Source: Paenibacillus graminis
GTDB lineage: Bacteria; Bacillota; Bacilli; Paenibacillales; Paenibacillaceae
DNA: 64,000 bases
Assembly (NCBI RefSeq): GCF_000758705.1
Contig: NZ_CP009287.1
Coordinates: forward strand, 434,001 to 498,000
Direction of reading: 5' to 3'
In this document: piece by piece, positions 45,945-54,711 of the stretch
Layout of the letters: each line of letters opens with the position of its first letter
How positions within the stretch are numbered: position 1 is the stretch's first letter
Translations under genes and position numbers: made by a program
The notes under the pieces: model-generated
The model's database searches: none
The model's input: only the letters and a program-made list of their open reading frames with translations
What the model was told of the DNA's origin: nothing

Positions 45945-46041
45945 GGTGCATTTGGCATACCTATGAAGTGGTCAGGATTTTTTGTGCTGCGTTCTGCAAG
46001 AACTATTATGATCGCAGAAACGGACAACGCCCCTTGCTAGA

Positions 46042-46163
46042 TAAGTTGAACTTGAAAAATTCATAAAAAGGGTAAAAGTGCGGAGGGGACAACAGCGGCT
46101 GGAAGTCCAAACATTCCCCGCAGTGACGTCTATACCCACAATGTAAAACTAAAGTTCAACTTA
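46042..46163 (+). mobile_element. MITE-like inverted-repeat element, copy 2 (122 bp)
   Basis: Perfect 12-base terminal inverted repeats TAAGTTGAACTT (46042-46053) and AAGTTCAACTTA (46152-46163), related to those of the 18997-19136 element. The interior shares GTGCGGAGG and GGAAGTCCAAACATTCCCCG with it. It lies inside the leader between the purine riboswitch and the flavoprotein gene, so it is transcribed with them. Confidence 0.65.
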
Positions 46164-46211
46164 AATAAAGGACAGCGATACCGTTTCTTCCTGGGAGGAA
46201 CAGAGAAACCA

Positions 46212-47636
46212 ATGAGTAAATATGATGTGATTGTGGTGGGTGCCGGACCGGCTGGAATTTTTGCCTGCTATGAATTGACGCGCAAGGCCCCCGCGCTTAA
46301 GGTGCTGCTGGTGGACAAAGGTCACGATATTTACCGGCGCAATTGCCCGATTCTGGAGGAGAAAATCAAACTCTGCCCGCCGGCCTCGGGACGGAAGGAA
46401 TTCGCCGGCTGTCTGCCTGCGTGTTCGATTACCGCCGGTTTTGGGGGAGCGGGCGCTTACAGTGACGGGAAGTTCAATATTACCACCGAATTTGGCGGCT
46501 GGATGACAGATTATCTGGCACCCTCCAAAGTGCTCGAGCTGATTCAGTATGTAGATGCCATCAATCTGGAGCATGGGGCTACGCCGGTAATTACCGATCC
46601 GACCACCGAAAGCATCCGGGGCATCGAGCAGCGGGGATACGCTGCCGGGCTTAAGCTGCTGCGGGCGCAGGTACGCCATCTCGGAACAGAGCAGAACCTG
46701 GAAATTCTGAAATCCATATATGAATATTTGCGGGTGCGGATTGATATGCTGTTCAAAACTGAGGTTCAGGATATTGTTACGGTTAAGGAAGAGGGCAAGC
46801 ACCGGATTACGGGCATTACGCTGAAGAATGGCGAAAGCTATGCGGCAGACAAAGTGATGATCGCACCGGGACGCGACGGGTCTGCTTGGCTGACGGAAGT
46901 GCTGAAGAAACGCCGGCTCAAGATGTACAACAATCAGGTCGATGTAGGTGTAAGGGTAGAGACATCGGATGTCGTCATGAGAGAGATTAATGAGCATCTC
47001 TATGAAGGCAAGTTCATTTTCAATACATCTGTAGGCACGCGTGTCCGCACCTTTTGCAGCAATCCTTCCGGACATGTTGTTGTGGAGAACCACAGCGGCG
47101 TGATGGCGGCCAATGGCCATTCCTACAAGGACCCTGCGCTGGGTTCCATGAATACCAACTTTGCGCTGCTGGTCTCGCATACCTTCACGGAGCCTTTTGA
47201 CAAGCCGAATGAATATGCCCGGGAAATCTGCAAGCGGGCCAATGATTTGTCCAGCGGCGGAGTCATTGTACAGAAATACGGGGATATCCTGCGCGGACGG
47301 CGCTCGACTGAAACCCGGATTAAGGAAGGCTTTCTGGAGCCTACGCTGAAGGAAGCGGTGCCTGGCGATCTCGGGCTGGTGCTGCCTTATACTACAATGA
47401 AGAGCCTGATCGAAATGGTGGAGGCCCTGGAAAAAGTCACTCCGGGCATCGCCTCCGAACATACGCTGTTCTATGGCGTAGAGGCCAAATTCTATTCGGC
47501 CCGTCCGAAGCTTACAGAGAACCTGGAAACTGAAATTTCAGGCCTCTACTGTGGCGGTGACGGCGCGGGCATCACCCGCGGGCTGGCCCAGGCCGGAGCT
47601 GCCGGGGTGTGGATTGCGCGGGGAATGCTGGAATAA
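46212..47636 (+). CDS. FAD-dependent oxidoreductase (COG2509 type)
   Basis: A 474-residue flavoprotein. The FAD-binding fold starts at residue 5 with IVVGAGPAGIFACYEL; a cysteine-containing stretch CPPASGRKEFAGCLPAC follows, then GFGGAGAYSDGKFN, and a second nucleotide-contact region at the end, YCGGDGAGITRGLAQAG. This group of uncharacterised 'FAD-dependent dehydrogenases' resembles the geranylgeranyl-reductase/HI0933-like folds; substrate unknown. GGGAGGAAC is upstream of the ATG. Placement behind a guanine-type riboswitch implies repression by guanine or hypoxanthine and a tie to purine metabolism. Confidence 0.85.
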   Translation: MSKYDVIVVGAGPAGIFACYELTRKAPALKVLLVDKGHDIYRRNCPILEEKIKLCPPASGRKEFAGCLPACSITAGFGGAGAYSDGKFNITTEFGGWMTDYLAPSKVLELIQYVDAINLEHGATPVITDPTTESIRGIEQRGYAAGLKLLRAQVRHLGTEQNLEILKSIYEYLRVRIDMLFKTEVQDIVTVKEEGKHRITGITLKNGESYAADKVMIAPGRDGSAWLTEVLKKRRLKMYNNQVDVGVRVETSDVVMREINEHLYEGKFIFNTSVGTRVRTFCSNPSGHVVVENHSGVMAANGHSYKDPALGSMNTNFALLVSHTFTEPFDKPNEYAREICKRANDLSSGGVIVQKYGDILRGRRSTETRIKEGFLEPTLKEAVPGDLGLVLPYTTMKSLIEMVEALEKVTPGIASEHTLFYGVEAKFYSARPKLTENLETEISGLYCGGDGAGITRGLAQAGAAGVWIARGMLE

Positions 47637-47673
47637 GACAGAGCCTGCGGCTTAGGTACCGGTGAGGAACATG

Positions 47674-47721
47674 AAGAGCTGTCTCGGAGTAGCAATTGTC
47701 TACGATGAGGCGGCTCTTTTT
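47674..47721 (+). terminator. Terminator after the flavoprotein gene
   Basis: A long stem, AGAGCTGTCTCGGAGTAG against CTACGATGAGGCGGCTCT with minor mismatches, followed by five T. Confidence 0.85.
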
Positions 47722-47761
47722 CAGGTATCGGGAGGATACTTGTGGATTTCTTTTTTTCTGA

Positions 47762-48358
47762 CTAATTCTCCAGTACAGAAAGCACTTGCAGCTGAGTCCA
47801 TACGGCCCGCCAGTTCTTCTTTGCAACCCGGGCTTCATAAATAGGATGCAGCTGCGGGTTGGCCATAAAGTGTGGCGATGGGCGGACGATCATATTCAGC
47901 GTATCCGAGACGCCATGCGGAGCGGCTAACCTAAGCCCTCCATGTTCATCCATAGCAAGGCCAAGCGCAGTAGCCGTTTCAGGGAACTTGGACATGCCGT
48001 CCGTAGACGAAGAGTATGGGGCAAGACCGTTAACCGCGTGCATCCTTGCTTGATTTTTGACCGACCAGGGAACAGAGGGATCAACGCTCCGCAGCTGCGC
48101 TTCCCAGGATTTTTCCACTTCCTCGCGGATATCGCCCGGATCGTAATAGATTACATCCACATCCCCCAAGGGGGTTCTTTCGGTATAACCGTGCTGCACA
48201 TCCCACACTTTGGAACGCACAAAACCGGCGCAGACCCAAGAGTCCGGCAAATGCAAATCCCTCACAGCGGCGAGGATGTTCATCATCCAGCCGTCTTCCT
48301 TCACAACCCGCAGCAGGTCCTCTTCATGATGTATCCGCAGCGTTAGCACCTCCATCAT
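47762..48358 (-). CDS. Nucleotidyltransferase-like family protein (COG3575)
   Basis: A 198-residue protein of the nucleotidyltransferase-like family with WVCAGFVRSKVWDVQHGY and the acidic motif LGDVDVIYYD, which match the GS-x-DxD-type metal site of this fold. These proteins are widespread and uncharacterised. Two possible adjacent ATG starts at the N-terminus. No operon partner; it converges with the flavoprotein gene and is divergent from lytS. Confidence 0.75.
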   Translation of the reverse strand: MMEVLTLRIHHEEDLLRVVKEDGWMMNILAAVRDLHLPDSWVCAGFVRSKVWDVQHGYTERTPLGDVDVIYYDPGDIREEVEKSWEAQLRSVDPSVPWSVKNQARMHAVNGLAPYSSSTDGMSKFPETATALGLAMDEHGGLRLAAPHGVSDTLNMIVRPSPHFMANPQLHPIYEARVAKKNWRAVWTQLQVLSVLEN

Positions 48359-48481
48359 ATAGTCCGTATTTCACATAATTCGTACGGAATGCCCGGGTAC
48401 TATTTTGTCATGCTCTTTTATTATAAGACTGAATCTACAAGGAGGGGTAGTATAAAAGGAATTGCAGGAACGGCAGATAAA

Positions 48482-48510
48482 TTGCTAATCTGGAACAGCA
48501 CTCTTATAAT
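48482..48510 (+). promoter_or_regulatory. SigA promoter of lytS
   Basis: TTGCTA (48482-48487), 17-base spacer, TATAAT (48505-48510). GGAGG at 48531-48535 then fixes the GTG start at 48543. Confidence 0.65.
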
Positions 48511-48542
48511 GAACCGGTAGATTGACCTTTGGAGGCGTAACT

Positions 48543-50204
48543 GTGGAGCATAACCTGACGATACTGCTGCAATTGTTCGAAAGAGCGGCGCTGCTGCTGA
48601 TGTGCCTCTTCGGGCTGACACGGGTGCCGCGGTTTAAAGAGATTTTTGTCCAAGGCGCTTATGCTCCCCAGGAGCTGGCGATGGTGACGGTTATCTTCAG
48701 TCTGTTCGCGATCTTCGGGACCTACACGGGGATTAATGTCGAGGGGTCGCTGGTGAATGTGCGGATCATCGCTATCGTGGCCGGCGGGATCCTCTTCGGT
48801 CCCTGGGTGGGCTTGATCACCGGGGTCATTTCCGGGGTTCACCGTTTTCTGATTGATATTGGTGGAATTACTTCGGTGCCCTGCCTGATTACGAGTATTG
48901 CAGCAGGGATTGTCTCGGGTGTCATTTACCGCCGTACTTCGGCCGAGCGCCGCTGGATTGCGGGCATCCTGGCCGGGATGGCCTGTGAAGCGCTGACGAT
49001 GGTGCTGATTCTGGTTATGGCGAATCCGGCGTCGCTTGGCGCGGACATCGTTTCGAAGATTGCTTTTCCGATGATTGTCGGCCAGATCAGTGTAGGACTT
49101 ATCGTCACGCTCGTTCAGAGCGTGGAGGGGGAGAAGGAGCGGATTGCCGCAAAGCAGTCCAAGCTGGCGCTGGATATTGCCAATAAGACCCTGCCTTATT
49201 TCCGCAGTATCACTCCCCAGTCGCTGCGCATTATCTGCGGGATTATTAAGGAGGACATCGGGGCCGATGCGGTAGCCATTACCGACACCCGCTACATCCG
49301 CGCCTATGTTGGCGTTGGAGAGGAATATTATGCCGAAGCGAATGAGATTATCAGTGAAGAAACGAAGATGACGATCAGCAGCGGCGAGATTACGATCCGT
49401 GACGATGATACGGAGTATATGAACCGGGCAATCCGCTCGCTGATTATCATTCCGCTGAAAGAGAAGGGTGAGGTCACAGGTGCGCTCAAAATTTATTACA
49501 CCAAAGCCCATAAAATCACTTATTCACTGCAGGCAATGGCGGTGGGGCTGTCGCAGATCATCTCAACGCTGATGGAGGTGTCGCGGGTGGAGGGCATCAA
49601 GGAGATGGCGAACAAAGCGGAGTTGAAGGCACTGCAGACAAGCATTAACCCCCATTTTCTGTTCAATGCGCTGAACGCCATTATTTCCTCCATTCGTATT
49701 GATCCGGATAAGGCGCGGGAGCTGATCGTCAATCTGTCGGGCTATATGCGCTACAATCTGGAGCTGACCGATGAATTCATCGATATCGGGCGCGAGCTGC
49801 AGCAGGTCCAGCAGTACGTGGAGATTGAAAAAGCGCGCTTCGGCAGCCGCCTTGCTGTGGGATATCATATCGACGAAGTGGAGGTGCGTATTCCCAGTCT
49901 GATCATTCAGCCGCTGGTGGAGAATGCGATTGTCCACGGTATTTTGAAGATGAGAGGCCAAGGTACGGTGACCATCTGGGTAAAAGATCTGGGAAGCGCC
50001 GTGCGGATCGGCATCACTGATACCGGGATAGGGATCAGCGAGGAAACGATAGCGAAGGTCTACAGCGGAAACATGCCTGATAATAAAATAGGGCTGTACA
50101 ATGTGCATCAGCGGGTGAAGCTGATTTACGGCAGAGGCCTGACGATCCACCGGCTGGATCAAGGGACGGAAATTTATTTTGACGTGACAAAGGAGCAGCC
50201 ATGA
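48543..50204 (+). CDS. lytS: LytS-type sensor histidine kinase
   Basis: A 553-residue kinase of the LytS/YpdA/BtsS group. The 5TM-5TMR_LYT membrane sensor spans residues 1-200, a GAF-like domain follows (215-350), then the His_kinase domain with H371 in [14 protein letters not shown] and a HATPase domain ([22 protein letters not shown]). GTG at 48543 is preferred over an in-frame TTG at 48522 because GGAGG lies between them. The gene overlaps lytT by four bases. In this family the known signal is often extracellular pyruvate; the neighbouring transporter supports that here. Confidence 0.9.
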   Translation: MEHNLTILLQLFERAALLLMCLFGLTRVPRFKEIFVQGAYAPQELAMVTVIFSLFAIFGTYTGINVEGSLVNVRIIAIVAGGILFGPWVGLITGVISGVHRFLIDIGGITSVPCLITSIAAGIVSGVIYRRTSAERRWIAGILAGMACEALTMVLILVMANPASLGADIVSKIAFPMIVGQISVGLIVTLVQSVEGEKERIAAKQSKLALDIANKTLPYFRSITPQSLRIICGIIKEDIGADAVAITDTRYIRAYVGVGEEYYAEANEIISEETKMTISSGEITIRDDDTEYMNRAIRSLIIIPLKEKGEVTGALKIYYTKAHKITYSLQAMAVGLSQIISTLMEVSRVEGIKEMANKAELKALQTSINPHFLFNALNAIISSIRIDPDKARELIVNLSGYMRYNLELTDEFIDIGRELQQVQQYVEIEKARFGSRLAVGYHIDEVEVRIPSLIIQPLVENAIVHGILKMRGQGTVTIWVKDLGSAVRIGITDTGIGISEETIAKVYSGNMPDNKIGLYNVHQRVKLIYGRGLTIHRLDQGTEIYFDVTKEQP

Positions 50205-50929
50205 GAGCGATAATTGTAGAGGATGAAGTACTGGCAAGGCAGGAGCTTGCCTTTCTGATCGGAGCAAATAGCGCCATAAGGATTGCCGCCGAGTTCGAGG
50301 ACGGGCTGGATGCGCTGAAGTATCTGCAGACGGAGGAAGTGGATGTGATTTTTCTGGATATCAATATTCCTTCCATCGATGGGGTGCTGCTGGCCCAGAA
50401 TATCAGCCGCTTTTCGGTCAAGCCCTATATCGTCTTTATTACCGCGTACAAGGAGCATGCTGCCGAGGCCTTCGAGATCGAAGCCTTCGACTATATTTTG
50501 AAGCCCTACAGCGAAACGCGGATCAAGGCGATGCTGCATAAGCTGGAGGGGGCATTTGCTGCGCGTGGACACCAAGGGGAAGAGGAGCATGTGAAGCTGA
50601 GCGACAAGGTCAACCTGTGGAAAAATGAGAAGATCATCGTCGTCGATGCAGATGAGATCTATTATGCTTCGGCTCAGGAGAAAACGACGAGTGTCATCAC
50701 CAAGGGAGAAGTGTACAGCATGGCGCTCAGCATCAGTGAGTTTCACAGCCGTCTGCCGCAGGACCGCTTCTTCCGCTGTCACCGCTCGTATGTTGTGAAT
50801 CTGTCCAAAATCAAGGAAATTATCCCCTGGTTCAACAATACCTACCTGCTCCGGCTGCGCGATCTGGACTTTGAAGTGCCGGTCAGCCGCAGCAAGGTGA
50901 AGGAATTCAGGCAGATCATGCGCATTTAG
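50201..50929 (+). CDS. lytT: LytT-type response regulator (REC-LytTR)
   Basis: A 242-residue regulator: receiver domain (1-115) with phospho-acceptor D53 in [13 protein letters not shown], and a C-terminal LytTR DNA-binding domain (about 140-240; [18 protein letters not shown] is typical). LytTR regulators bind paired direct repeats two helical turns apart. ATGA overlap with lytS. The likely target is the transporter gene 125 bases downstream, where such a repeat is present. Confidence 0.92.
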   Translation: MRAIIVEDEVLARQELAFLIGANSAIRIAAEFEDGLDALKYLQTEEVDVIFLDINIPSIDGVLLAQNISRFSVKPYIVFITAYKEHAAEAFEIEAFDYILKPYSETRIKAMLHKLEGAFAARGHQGEEEHVKLSDKVNLWKNEKIIVVDADEIYYASAQEKTTSVITKGEVYSMALSISEFHSRLPQDRFFRCHRSYVVNLSKIKEIIPWFNNTYLLRLRDLDFEVPVSRSKVKEFRQIMRI

Positions 50930-50930
50930 C

Positions 50931-50999
50931 GGCAGTTCATTCCCCGTAGATGTCATCTCATTCCGGATTTCTCTCAAGAAAGTGCAAGTTCGCTACAAT
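50931..50999 (+). promoter_or_regulatory. LytTR direct repeat and promoter before the OFA transporter
   Basis: GGCAGTTCAT (50931-50940) and GTCATCTCAT (50952-50961) are 21 bp apart. They match the E. coli YpdB element GGCATTTCAT-N11-GGCATTTCAT at 9 and 8 of 10 bases. TACAAT (50994-50999) follows as -10 without a good -35, as expected for an activated promoter. Confidence 0.65.
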
Positions 51000-51053
51000 G
51001 AAGAGGCAAAGAAGGCCTTGAAGCGATCAATAGAGAGAAAGAAGGAATTGTCC

Positions 51054-52343
51054 ATGACAACGACTACAGCGGGCAGCAAGCGGTGGCTCATTGTGTTAGG
51101 TACAGTGATTATGCAAATGGGACTGGGCACGATCTATACCTGGAGCCTGTTTAATGCACAGCTTGTCAGTAAATTCGGCTGGGAGCTCAGCTCTGTTTCG
51201 ATAACCTTTTCCATTACCAGCTTTGCCCTGGCCTTCGCAACACTGTTCGCGGGGAAACTGCAGGACCGGTTCGGCCTCCGCAGACTGACCGCTGCCGCAG
51301 GGATTATGCTGGGGCTGGGTCTGATCCTAAGTTCGCAGGCCAGCTCCCTTCCGATGTTTTACCTGCTGGCGGGTGTAGTTGTTGGTTATGCGGACGGAAC
51401 GGCGTATATTACGTCGCTGTCCAACCTGATTAAATGGTTCCCAAAGAACAAAGGCTTAATCTCCGGTGTATCGGTGGGGGCCTATGGAACAGGAAGCCTG
51501 CTCTTCAAATATATTAACGGCAGTCTCATTGATTCGGCAGGCGTATCAAATGCCTTCCTGTACTGGGGCCTTATGGTCATGGTAATGATCGTGATCGGCT
51601 CGATGCTGGTTCGGGAAGCGCCTGTGGCCGTAAAGGTTCAAGCGGCTGCGGGATCAGCGGCTCCTTCAACTGCCGGTTCAACTGGCGGTGGCCCGCGTGC
51701 GGCCGTTTCAGCGGTGGCGAAAGACTATACCGTCAAAGAAATGCTCCGCACCAAGGAAGCTTATCTGCTGTTCGTGGTCTTTTTCACCGCATGCATGAGC
51801 GGCCTCTACCTGATTGGCGTCGTCAAGGATATCGGAGTTCAGCTTGCAGGGCTGAATATCGCTGCGGCGGCTAATGCGGTGGCAATGATCGCCATCTTCA
51901 ATACCGCCGGGCGGCTGATTCTCGGAGCGCTGTCTGACCGGATGAGCCGGCTGAAGCTGGTCAGCGCCACGCTTCTGGTCACTGCCATCGCGATGCTGAC
52001 GCTGAGCTACGCTGCCCTAAGCTACGGGCTGTTCTTCACTTGTGTAGCTGCGATTGCGTTCTGCTTCGGGGGTAATATTACAGTGTTCCCGGCGATTGTT
52101 GGCGACTTCTTCGGCCTTGCCAATCACAGCAAGAACTATGGCATCGTCTACCAGGGCTTCGGAATCGGCGCGTTGTCCGGCTCGTTTGTCGCTGCGTTCC
52201 TCGGCGGCTTCAAGCCTACCTTCACCGTCATCGGCCTTCTATGCCTTCTGGCCTGCATCCTTGCGGTTTCCCTGAAGCCTCCGGTGCAGAAGCAGGCTGG
52301 AGAAAAGGGAATCAGCCTGAAGCCTTCACGGCATACGGCTTGA
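51054..52343 (+). CDS. OFA-family MFS transporter
   Basis: A 429-residue, twelve-span major facilitator of the oxalate/formate antiporter group. The entry QMGLGTIYTWSLFN and the loop GKLQDRFGLRR are characteristic; a Gly/Ala/Ser-rich linker separates the two six-helix halves. E. coli YhjX, controlled by the LytTR system YpdAB, belongs to the same family and is linked to pyruvate. GAAGGA lies seven bases before the ATG at 51054; an upstream in-frame start lacks a site. Pyruvate or a related monocarboxylate is the best guess. Confidence 0.88.
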   Translation: MTTTTAGSKRWLIVLGTVIMQMGLGTIYTWSLFNAQLVSKFGWELSSVSITFSITSFALAFATLFAGKLQDRFGLRRLTAAAGIMLGLGLILSSQASSLPMFYLLAGVVVGYADGTAYITSLSNLIKWFPKNKGLISGVSVGAYGTGSLLFKYINGSLIDSAGVSNAFLYWGLMVMVMIVIGSMLVREAPVAVKVQAAAGSAAPSTAGSTGGGPRAAVSAVAKDYTVKEMLRTKEAYLLFVVFFTACMSGLYLIGVVKDIGVQLAGLNIAAAANAVAMIAIFNTAGRLILGALSDRMSRLKLVSATLLVTAIAMLTLSYAALSYGLFFTCVAAIAFCFGGNITVFPAIVGDFFGLANHSKNYGIVYQGFGIGALSGSFVAAFLGGFKPTFTVIGLLCLLACILAVSLKPPVQKQAGEKGISLKPSRHTA

Positions 52344-52401
52344 TCCATATATAGATTTATGCCGGCTTGAAGTAAACTACAGACAAAGAGAATGATTCGG
52401 G

Positions 52402-52445
52402 AAAGAGATATCCAGACCACCGTGACGGGGGAGGGTATCTCTTTT
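52402..52445 (+). terminator. Terminator after the OFA transporter
   Basis: AAAGAGATA (52402-52410) pairs with TATCTCTTT (52436-52444), extended by CC/GG, followed by T residues. Confidence 0.8.
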
Positions 52446-52463
52446 TGCTGTGAATTGGTGCAG

Positions 52464-52671
52464 GTTGGCAATAATTTTGCACGATATGTAACAATGTGTG
52501 CCGTGAGCAGACAGTTTGGCAATAATTTTGCACGATTTGCAACAATGTATGTCGCGTGCCCACCAAATTGACAAATATGCTGCACCCTGTGCAACAATGT
52601 GTACTCTGAGTACGCGATATTCGCTATAATCTTGCATGTTGTACAACAATGTCGCATCGCAACCTCTAACG
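52464..52671 (+). repeat. Tandem array of four units of 51-53 bp
   Basis: Units start at 52464, 52515, 52568 and 52620. Each begins TTGGCAATAATTTTGCAC (or a variant) and continues to a conserved AACAATGT about 33 bases in; the remaining 18-20 bases vary. Units 1 and 2 are nearly identical in the conserved part, 3 and 4 more diverged. All are in one orientation. The sequence is unrelated to the GTGGAAAAAGG arrays, yet has the same copy number and period. No coding content. Confidence 0.8.
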
Positions 52672-52769
52672 TCTTGTTCACATCAGTTTACATAAAGTAT
52701 GGCTGAAATGGCACTTTTTAGGGGAGTCAGTGTTATAGAGGTATACAAGCAAAGGAGGTGCTGGCAACG

Positions 52770-53177
52770 TTGCAGGAGCATGTACCCGATGTGAAGGAAG
52801 TCGAAGCTGTAATAATCAGGGTTCAGAAGGGGGAGACAGAGCAGTACAGATGGATTGTTGCTGCTTTTCAGCAGCCGGTTTACCGGTATTGCTGCCGCCT
52901 GTATCGGCGGGGCCGGAGCAGCTGATGGACAAGCGGCTGTACAGTCCGGCATTATCAGCGGCACTTGCGCAGCTGTCACTGGAGGAACGGAACATTCTTG
53001 TGCTGCGCGTGTTCGAGGAGCTGACCTTTTCAGGAGATGGGCGAGATCTTGAACAGCAGCCCCAATGCGCTGCACAAGCGGATGGAGCGCATTAAGCGGA
53101 AAGTAAGAGCGAGCATGGAAGCGGAGGAGGGGATTTCATGGGACGAGAAGGAATCAGCCATGAGTACCAAGATATAA
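52770..53177 (+). pseudogene. Decayed ECF sigma factor
   Basis: A ribosome site AAAGGAGGTG leads into a TTG start and a sigma-70 region 2 beginning (IIRVQKGETEQYRWIVAAFQ), which stops at TGA 52923-52925. In another frame follows a region 4 remnant (LAQLSLEERNILVLRVFEEL), and after an extra T in the run at 53027-53030 a third frame gives QEMGEILNSSPNALHKRMER to a stop at 53177. About 70 residues between regions 2 and 4 are missing. The gene cannot make a working sigma factor. It overlaps the next gene in the normal sigma/anti-sigma fashion. Confidence 0.75.
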
Positions 53178-54129
53178 GGGGCGAAGCGGCCTGCGGAGAG
53201 CAGCTGCCAAGTATTGAGGTGACCGGGCAGGTGATGGCCCGCGTAAGAGGGCTAGAGCGGGTGCAGAACCGGGGCAAAGTGAGGTTTGGAAACAAAACTG
53301 CTGCAACCTTAGGCATGCTGATCCTGCTGCTGATGATCACAGTCACAGCCTATGCGGCCTCAGAATATATTCAGATCCGCAATAAGGCCGGGGCGGTCAA
53401 GGTGCAGCATTTTGCGCCGGACCTGAAGCCGAAGGGGGGTGCCGCTTATTACGAGTATGAATGGAAGCTGATGGATTTTGCCAAGCCGGGTGAGCAGATC
53501 GCCTTTTATTTCAGAGGAGAGCCGATCCCGGAGGGAGGAAGCCCGCTGCAATTTGCCTACAAGGAGCAGCGTATAACGGAATATTCCGCTTTTCTCGAAC
53601 AAATGAACCGGAAGAACTCGCCTGTTATACTCCCTGAGACAGCCGGGGGTATGCATTTAAATATGGCACAATGCATCCCAGATATCCTACAAAGGCTGAG
53701 CGGGACAGCAGCCCGTTCTACCGCCAGATATTAAGTGAGCTGATTAACGAGGCGAAACAGGATCAGAAGCGGAATCTGTTCATGAAGGTGGTGCCTTGGA
53801 CCGAAGCGGGAGGCGTGCAGGCAAAATATACCAGGCAAGGAGCTCTTATCGATCTTAGTGCCACCCTGCTTCATAGGGGCGATGTGCAGGTATATCAGGA
53901 GCCGGGAAACAAGCCGGAAAAGCTCAAGGTAAAAGGCCGGGATATAGTCTACAATTATGTGGACAGGCCAGATGTCAAGCCGGGCTTCAGCTACCATTAT
54001 CTGACCTGGTACAACGAAGTGCAGGATGCGTATTATATGCTTACCACCTATGGGGACCGGATATTGACCAAGGAGCAGCTGCTGAAGCTGGCGGGGGCTC
54101 ATGGAGACAGAGCGGTAGCACTATCTTAA
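53138..54129 (+). pseudogene. Frameshifted anti-sigma-like membrane protein
   Basis: Frame one (ATG 53138) gives a soluble N-terminus, one membrane span (AATLGMLILLLMITVTAYAA) and an outer domain up to about 53645. The frame then continues at minus one as YAFKYGTMHPRYPTKAERD to the stop at 54129. Restoring one G in the run at 53643-53648 would join both into one protein of about 330 residues. It follows the broken sigma gene and is presumably its former anti-sigma partner. A sequencing error could explain this shift, but not the deletion in the sigma gene. Confidence 0.7.
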
Positions 54130-54162
54130 CTCGTGCAGCTATAGAAATATAATTGTAAAATG

Positions 54163-54200
54163 GCCCCGACTTCCACAAGCTTTGCGAAGTCGGGGCTGTT
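54163..54200. terminator. Terminator
   Basis: GCCCCGACTTC (54163-54173) pairs with GAAGTCGGGGC (54186-54196), followed by TGTTTATT; between the pseudogene and the convergent merR gene. Confidence 0.75.
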
Positions 54201-54250
54201 TATTGTGGCCGTCTTTTGCACTCAGCGGTGGAACATCTCTCCTGTGTCTG

Positions 54251-54691
54251 TTACCGCCCGCTGTCTCCCGGTACTTCACAGTCGTAAGCATCCGTATGCG
54301 GATTCTCTGCCAGCTCGCGGAAGTGGCGGAGCTTATAGCGGATAACGTCTTGTGTTTCCTGAAGCTTAGCGATCTCGCAGGCGATTCGGTCATTGTGGGC
54401 CTCTAGCAGAGTATATCGTTCGGATAGGGTGCTATCCCCCTGATGGGTCAGTTCCAGATAATGCCGCATTTCTTCCAGGGTCATCCCGGTAGCTTTCAGG
54501 CGCATCAGAAAACGGATGCCGAGAATCTGGTCCCTGCTGTATTGCCGGTGACCGTTAGGTTTGCGGTCAGCATAGGGCAGCAGACCAATGCGCTCATAAT
54601 AGCGTATTGTATCCTCAGTCAGGCCGGTCAGCTCGGCAGCTTGGCTGATGGAAGTGACGGTCTCCGGAATGTTCTGCGTGGTGATATCCAT
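54251..54691 (-). CDS. MerR family transcriptional regulator
   Basis: A 146-residue MerR regulator. The winged helix shows SISQAAELTGLTEDTIRYYE and RIGLLPYADRKPNGHRQY; a dimerisation helix and a short effector-binding tail with one cysteine follow. ATG at 54691 has AAGGAGG upstream; an in-frame extension to 54718 lacks support. It lies 20 bases behind the SDR gene in the same direction and probably controls that operon through the 19-base-spacer promoter at 55502-55532. Confidence 0.88.
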   Translation of the reverse strand: MDITTQNIPETVTSISQAAELTGLTEDTIRYYERIGLLPYADRKPNGHRQYSRDQILGIRFLMRLKATGMTLEEMRHYLELTHQGDSTLSERYTLLEAHNDRIACEIAKLQETQDVIRYKLRHFRELAENPHTDAYDCEVPGDSGR

Positions 54692-54711
54692 GGAAACCTC
54701 CTTGAGTAGTG

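Noticed and set aside
45851..46066. 71-codon frame across the purine riboswitch
   Set aside because: It overlaps a conserved RNA aptamer and the inverted-repeat element, has no ribosome site and no protein-like composition.
52464..52671. CRISPR array
   Set aside because: Repeats are degenerate, only four units, spacers about 19 bases and no cas genes; better described as a tandem intergenic repeat.
53671..54129. Independent 152-codon gene
   Set aside because: Its protein continues the preceding frame naturally once one G is restored, and its ATG has no ribosome site; treated as the second half of one broken gene.
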